Shown here one piece after another: positions 60,915-64,000 of a DNA stretch of 64,000 nt (positions are counted from its first letter, which is position 1; every line of letters starts with the position of its first letter). The stretch is taken from the NCBI RefSeq assembly GCF_019797865.1, contig NZ_CP081869.1, forward strand, positions 4,974,501 to 5,038,500, given 5' to 3'. This stretch comes from Chenggangzhangella methanolivorans (lineage in GTDB: Bacteria; Pseudomonadota; Alphaproteobacteria; Rhizobiales; Methylopilaceae). Both the position numbers and the translations under genes were made by a program. The notes below the pieces were generated by a model. The model was given only the letters and a program-made list of their open reading frames with translations. It did not search any database and was not told where the DNA came from.

Positions 60915-62006
60915 ATGACGACGCCATACGCCGACCTGCCCCCGGAGCGGTATTGGCGCTCCGGCGTCGCGGACGTCCATGCGACGGGACTTTCCGGCCT
61001 CTACCAAAAAAAGTTCGACATCGCTCGAAAAGACAGGATCGCGACCGCCGGAAGCTGTTTCGCGCAGCATGTCGCCCGCCACTTGACGAAGCACGACTTC
61101 AATGTGCTCGACGCCGAGACGTCGCCCCTCGATCTGCCGGACGAGGTCGCGCGCCGCTTCGGCTACCGCATCTATTCCGGCCGCTATGGCAACCTCTACA
61201 CCGCACGCCAACTGCTTCAGCTGCTGAAGGACGCGGCGTCGGGGACGGTCCGGCCGGAAGACGTCTGGGAGAAGAACGGCCGTTTCTACGACGGGCTGCG
61301 CCCGTCGGTCGAACCCGATGGCCTCGCCTCGCCGGAAGAGGTGATGGCGCATCGGCGCGAGCATCTCGGCTTCGTCGACGAGCTGTTCTCCAATGTCGAC
61401 GTGCTGATCTTCACGCTGGGCCTCACCGAGGCCTGGGTTCACCGCGCGAGCGGCGCGGTCTATCCGATCTGTCCCGGCGTGATCGCCGGCGCGTATGACC
61501 CGGCCGAGCACGCCTTCAAGAACTTCGAGTTCGACGAGATCCTCGCCGACATGCTCGAGGTCAACGAGATCCTGAAGGCGCGCAACGGGAACTTCCGGAT
61601 GATGGTGACGGTCTCGCCGGTCCCGCTCACCGCGACCGCGTCCGGCGACCATGTGCTCGCCGCCACGACGTTCTCCAAATCGACGTTGCGGGCCGTCGCG
61701 GGGTCGCTGCGGAACCGCTGCGACAACATCGATTACTTCCCGTCCTACGAGATCATCACCTCGCCGTCGTCGCGGGGAATGTTCTACGAGCCGAACCTGC
61801 GCTCCGTGACCGAGATCGGGGTCGAGACGGTGATGAAGACCCTGCTGTCGCAGCATGCCGGCGACAAGCCTGCCGAGGCCGCGCCCAAGGAGCGGCCGGC
61901 GCCTGAAAAGGACGACGCTCCGCGAAAGGCCAAGCGGGGCGGCGGCAAGAAGAAAAAGGACGACCTCGTCTGCGAGGAGATCCTTCTCGAGGCGTTCGCT
62001 CGCTAG
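60915..62006 (+). CDS. GSCFA-domain protein
   Basis: This 363-residue protein has the defining GSCFA motif at residues 46-50 (RIATAGSCFAQHVARHLTKH). The conserved FGYRIYSGRYGNLYTARQLL and FTLGLTEAWVHRASGAVYPI follow, with SPVPLTATASGDHVLAATTF near the end. The last 50 residues are a Lys/Pro-rich tail (RKAKRGGGKKKKDD). GSCFA proteins are SGNH-hydrolase relatives thought to act on polysaccharides, but no activity is established. It precedes another SGNH-type gene by 43 bases, likely one operon. Confidence 0.9.
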   Translation: MTTPYADLPPERYWRSGVADVHATGLSGLYQKKFDIARKDRIATAGSCFAQHVARHLTKHDFNVLDAETSPLDLPDEVARRFGYRIYSGRYGNLYTARQLLQLLKDAASGTVRPEDVWEKNGRFYDGLRPSVEPDGLASPEEVMAHRREHLGFVDELFSNVDVLIFTLGLTEAWVHRASGAVYPICPGVIAGAYDPAEHAFKNFEFDEILADMLEVNEILKARNGNFRMMVTVSPVPLTATASGDHVLAATTFSKSTLRAVAGSLRNRCDNIDYFPSYEIITSPSSRGMFYEPNLRSVTEIGVETVMKTLLSQHAGDKPAEAAPKERPAPEKDDAPRKAKRGGGKKKKDDLVCEEILLEAFAR

Positions 62007-62049
62007 AGGCGGCGACCGCAAGGCGTTTGAAAGTCGGCGTGGCGTATCG

Positions 62050-62832
62050 ATGAAGACAGCATGCGTGATCGGCAACTCCCACATCGGGGCGATCAAGTCC
62101 GGGTGGGACCGGATCGACGAAGCGTCGCGTCCTGTGGCGCTGGAGTTCTTCGGCAGCAAATCGCAGTCGCTGCAGCGGACCTTCGTCGAGGACGGCGTCC
62201 TCAAGTCCGATGACGAGCAGATCCAGCGCAGCCTCCTGCGCACCGGCGGCGCGCCGGAGATCGATCTGCGCCGCTACGACATGTTCGTGCTCGTCGGGGG
62301 CGGGGTGCATTTCAAGGCGCTCGGCAGGATGCTGCGCAACGCGACGCTTTACCCCGACGCGACGCCCGGCCGTCGCCTGGTGTCGCAACCCGCGCTCACC
62401 GAAGCGTTCCGTCGCCGGGTCGAGGCGTTGGCGGCCTGGGATCTCTCCGTCATGATCTCGAGCGTCACCGACGCGCCCATCTATGTCCTGCCCGAACCGT
62501 TCTTCGACAAGGACGTCATGAAGGCCACCCACAAGCCCTTCATGAAGCAGATCCACGAGCTGGGGATCGGCGAGCAGGCGGCGGCGGCGTTCGACGCGGC
62601 CTGCGAACGGACGTTCTCGCGCTTCGGCGGCTTCGTCGCGCAGCCCCGGGAGACGCGGGAGGACCACATCTTCACCGCGTCGAAATACGCGCTCGCGCCG
62701 GTGAGCATGCGGCGCATGATGGACATGGATCTCGACGCCCGCGACGACGACTTCGTGCACAAGAACGACGAGTACGGCGAGCTCATGATGCGGGCCTTCC
62801 TCGCGCTCGCCGGATTGAGCGCTTCGAAGTGA
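62050..62832 (+). CDS. SGNH-like hydrolase, partner of the GSCFA protein
   Basis: This 260-residue protein begins MKTACVIGNSHIGAIKSGWD. GNSHIGA resembles the SGNH block I (G-x-S) with the nucleophile Ser. MFVLVGGGVHFKALGRML may provide the Gly/Asn blocks. Near the C-terminus DDDFVHKNDEYGELMMRAFL contains an Asp/His arrangement (D-x-x-H) that would complete a triad. I infer a carbohydrate esterase or acyltransferase relative. Position directly after the GSCFA gene suggests joint modification of a surface glycan. Confidence 0.72.
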   Translation: MKTACVIGNSHIGAIKSGWDRIDEASRPVALEFFGSKSQSLQRTFVEDGVLKSDDEQIQRSLLRTGGAPEIDLRRYDMFVLVGGGVHFKALGRMLRNATLYPDATPGRRLVSQPALTEAFRRRVEALAAWDLSVMISSVTDAPIYVLPEPFFDKDVMKATHKPFMKQIHELGIGEQAAAAFDAACERTFSRFGGFVAQPRETREDHIFTASKYALAPVSMRRMMDMDLDARDDDFVHKNDEYGELMMRAFLALAGLSASK

Positions 62833-62842
62833 CGGCCGGGCG

Positions 62843-63259
62843 TCAGCGCTTTCCGTAGAGCACGTCGCGCAGGGCCGGGCTGCGGATCCAGAGGCCGCCC
62901 CACATCACCGCGCCCACATAAACGCCGAACAGCACATGCGTGAACAGCGGGCTTCCGACGCGCACATGGGTCGCGATCGCCCCGCCGAGATAGCCCGTCA
63001 GCAGAACCGCGCCGAACACGGAGGAGGGCGGATAGGCGTAGAGCAGCGTGGCGGCGATCTGGATGACGCCGAGCGTGCGCAGCAATGCGGGGTCCGTCGG
63101 CCAGCCGAGGGCCTGCATCGTGTCGGTGACGGGCTGCAGCGGAACGAGCTTCATCGCTCCGTCGGCGAGCAGGAACAGGATCGCGAGCCCGCTGAGCGCC
63201 CGCCCGGCCCAGGCCTCGCGCGAGCTTCGACCTGCGGGCGGAGGAGGCGAGGCGGTCAT
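62843..63259 (-). CDS. DoxX-like small membrane protein
   Basis: This 138-residue protein has four transmembrane helices (ALSGLAILFLLADGAMKLVP, LGVIQIAATLLYAYPPSSVF, GAVLLTGYLGGAIATHVRVG, HVLFGVYVGAVMWGGLWIRS). The FLLADGAMKLV and TGYLGGAIATHVR motifs are typical of DoxX-like proteins. Functions are mostly unknown (quinone or redox-linked in some relatives). It is convergent with the SGNH-like gene. Confidence 0.87.
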   Translation of the reverse strand: MTASPPPPAGRSSREAWAGRALSGLAILFLLADGAMKLVPLQPVTDTMQALGWPTDPALLRTLGVIQIAATLLYAYPPSSVFGAVLLTGYLGGAIATHVRVGSPLFTHVLFGVYVGAVMWGGLWIRSPALRDVLYGKR

Positions 63260-63332
63260 GGGTCGGATCCTCTGGGCCGGAAGGCGCGAGCACGAAGTCG
63301 CACGCTAGCGCGATTCCGGTCCTGACGTGCGA

Positions 63333-63359
63333 GCGCCCGCCTCCTCGCGGGGCGGGCGC
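63333..63359 (-). terminator. GC hairpin downstream of the DUF1236-like gene
   Basis: A 9-bp perfect stem (GCGCCCGCC/GGCGGGCGC) with a 9-base loop lies 20 bases after the minus-strand gene ending at 63379. There is no T-run, so this is a possible terminator only. Confidence 0.4.
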
Positions 63360-63378
63360 GCCGCAAAGGCGTCGCGGC

Positions 63379-64000
63379 TCAGTCTTCGATGACGCGGACC
63401 ACCCGATGGCTGCCGGGATCGACGATGAAGATGCGTTCGTCGTCGGTCTCGAAATAGCTGTAGGTCGTGTAGGTCGGCTCCGTCTCGACCACGGTCGCGG
63501 GCACGCGCCGGACAGCGATGGTGCGCGGCACGGCCGTTCCGACCGAAACGTCCGAGCCTTCGAAGGTGGAGCGCGATACGCGGCGGCCGCCGCCGTCGTC
63601 GCTCGCAAATCGCTGACGGATCGAGCGACGCTGCTCGACGTCCACGTCCGACGAGGCCCGCCGCGCGCTGCGCCGCGCCACGTCGACGTCGTCGCGCGAG
63701 GACACAGTCGTCCTGGTCCGCGAGCGGCCATTGTCTTCGTCATAGCCGCGGCGGTCGCGATCGCCGACCTTCACCTTGACGTCGAGGCTGTCGCGCTCAC
63801 GGTCGGCGCGCTTGCCGTCTCGGTCGCTGTCGCGGCGATCCTTGCCGTCCCTGTCCGAGATCTTCACCTTGGCCGAAACCGAGGCGTCGTCGCGGTCCGC
63901 GCGATCCTTGCGGCCGTCGCGATCCTTGCCGCCGCGCTCAGCGGAGACGCGGGACTTTTCGCCGTCGTCGCGCCGGTCCTTTCCGTCCCGGTCCCCGCGA
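63379..64000 (-). CDS. Asp/Arg/Lys-rich repeat protein with DUF1236-like C-terminus, 5' end off the window
   Basis: The minus-strand frame is open from the right edge to the stop at 63379 (about 206 codons visible), so the N-terminus is missing. The visible N-terminal part is made of charged repeats built on DRDGKDRRD and VKVxDRD (for example ISDRDGKDRRDSDRDGKRAD). The C-terminal 45 residues (TYTTYSYFETDDERIFIVDP, then GSHRVVRVIED) match the DUF1236-type ending found on exported proteins of this order. A GTG at 63867 is only an internal possible start. The repeats are probably unstructured. Export is inferred, since the signal peptide would be outside the window. Confidence 0.75.
   Translation of the reverse strand, partial: RGDRDGKDRRDDGEKSRVSAERGGKDRDGRKDRADRDDASVSAKVKISDRDGKDRRDSDRDGKRADRERDSLDVKVKVGDRDRRGYDEDNGRSRTRTTVSSRDDVDVARRSARRASSDVDVEQRRSIRQRFASDDGGGRRVSRSTFEGSDVSVGTAVPRTIAVRRVPATVVETEPTYTTYSYFETDDERIFIVDPGSHRVVRVIED

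Overview
The window is about 64 kb of very GC-rich DNA with dense coding. It fits an alphaproteobacterium of the order Hyphomicrobiales (Rhizobiales), probably from a methylotroph-related family. The evidence is family-level similarity: an MxaD-like SRPBCC protein beside a YVTN beta-propeller protein, DUF2842 next to heme A synthase, the hom-glpX-recJ order, nadABC under a NadQ-type palindrome, a class I PHA synthase, oxalate genes (formyl-CoA transferase and an OxlT-like transporter), IalB and DUF1236-type secreted proteins, and REP-like palindromes typical of this order. No rRNA, prophage, insertion sequence, CRISPR array or replication origin was seen. There are two tRNA genes, Pro(GGG) and Glu(TTC).

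Layout. 0-3.5 kb: a truncated N-acyltransferase, the MxaD-like/YVTN pair, a single-domain response regulator, small unknown proteins and tRNA-Pro. 3.8-9.3 kb: DsbB with a DUF5993 partner, then an Rrf2 regulator and a complete sulfate ABC importer (sbp-cysT-cysW-cysA). 9.4-13 kb: a translationally coupled SPFH/NAD-kinase-like pair and murJ. 13-25.4 kb: surface and polysaccharide genes (secreted propeller, O-antigen-ligase-like protein, initiating sugar transferase, glycosyltransferase, OPX lipoprotein, Wzz/ATPase-like co-polymerase, CelD-like acyltransferase) and three TadE/TadG-like proteins. 25.6-33.5 kb: polysaccharide deacetylase, DUF2842, COX15/CtaA, small secreted proteins, thioesterase, rplM-rpsI and agmatinase. 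33.7-37.8 kb: nadA-nadB-nadC. 38-43 kb: an MFS transporter, an AcuI/YhdH reductase, argC and a hicAB toxin-antitoxin pair. 43-47 kb: PHA synthase and an RTX protein. 47-53.9 kb: aminotransferase, hom, glpX, recJ and exoD. 54-60 kb: a PAS protein, frc, an HPP-CBS protein, an esterase and oxlT. 60-64 kb: IalB, a GSCFA/SGNH pair, DoxX and a repeat-rich DUF1236-like protein.

Working together. Sulfate uptake, quinolinate/NAD synthesis, threonine-branch and arginine enzymes, and ribosomal proteins form the housekeeping core. The 14-25 kb block looks like an exopolysaccharide factory with TadE/G-like cell-surface proteins. The frc and oxlT promoter regions share a TGGCATRCCAAA element, which suggests that one GntR/FadR-like regulator controls both.

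Data quality. At least eleven clearly conserved genes carry frameshifts: the mxaD-like gene, dsbB, the Rrf2 gene, the O-antigen ligase gene, the sugar transferase gene, one glycosyltransferase gene, nadB, phaC, hom, recJ and exoD. Several are essential or housekeeping and the indels cluster at 48.7-53.8 kb, so I read most of them as sequence errors rather than true pseudogenes. Gene coordinates there span the whole interrupted gene.
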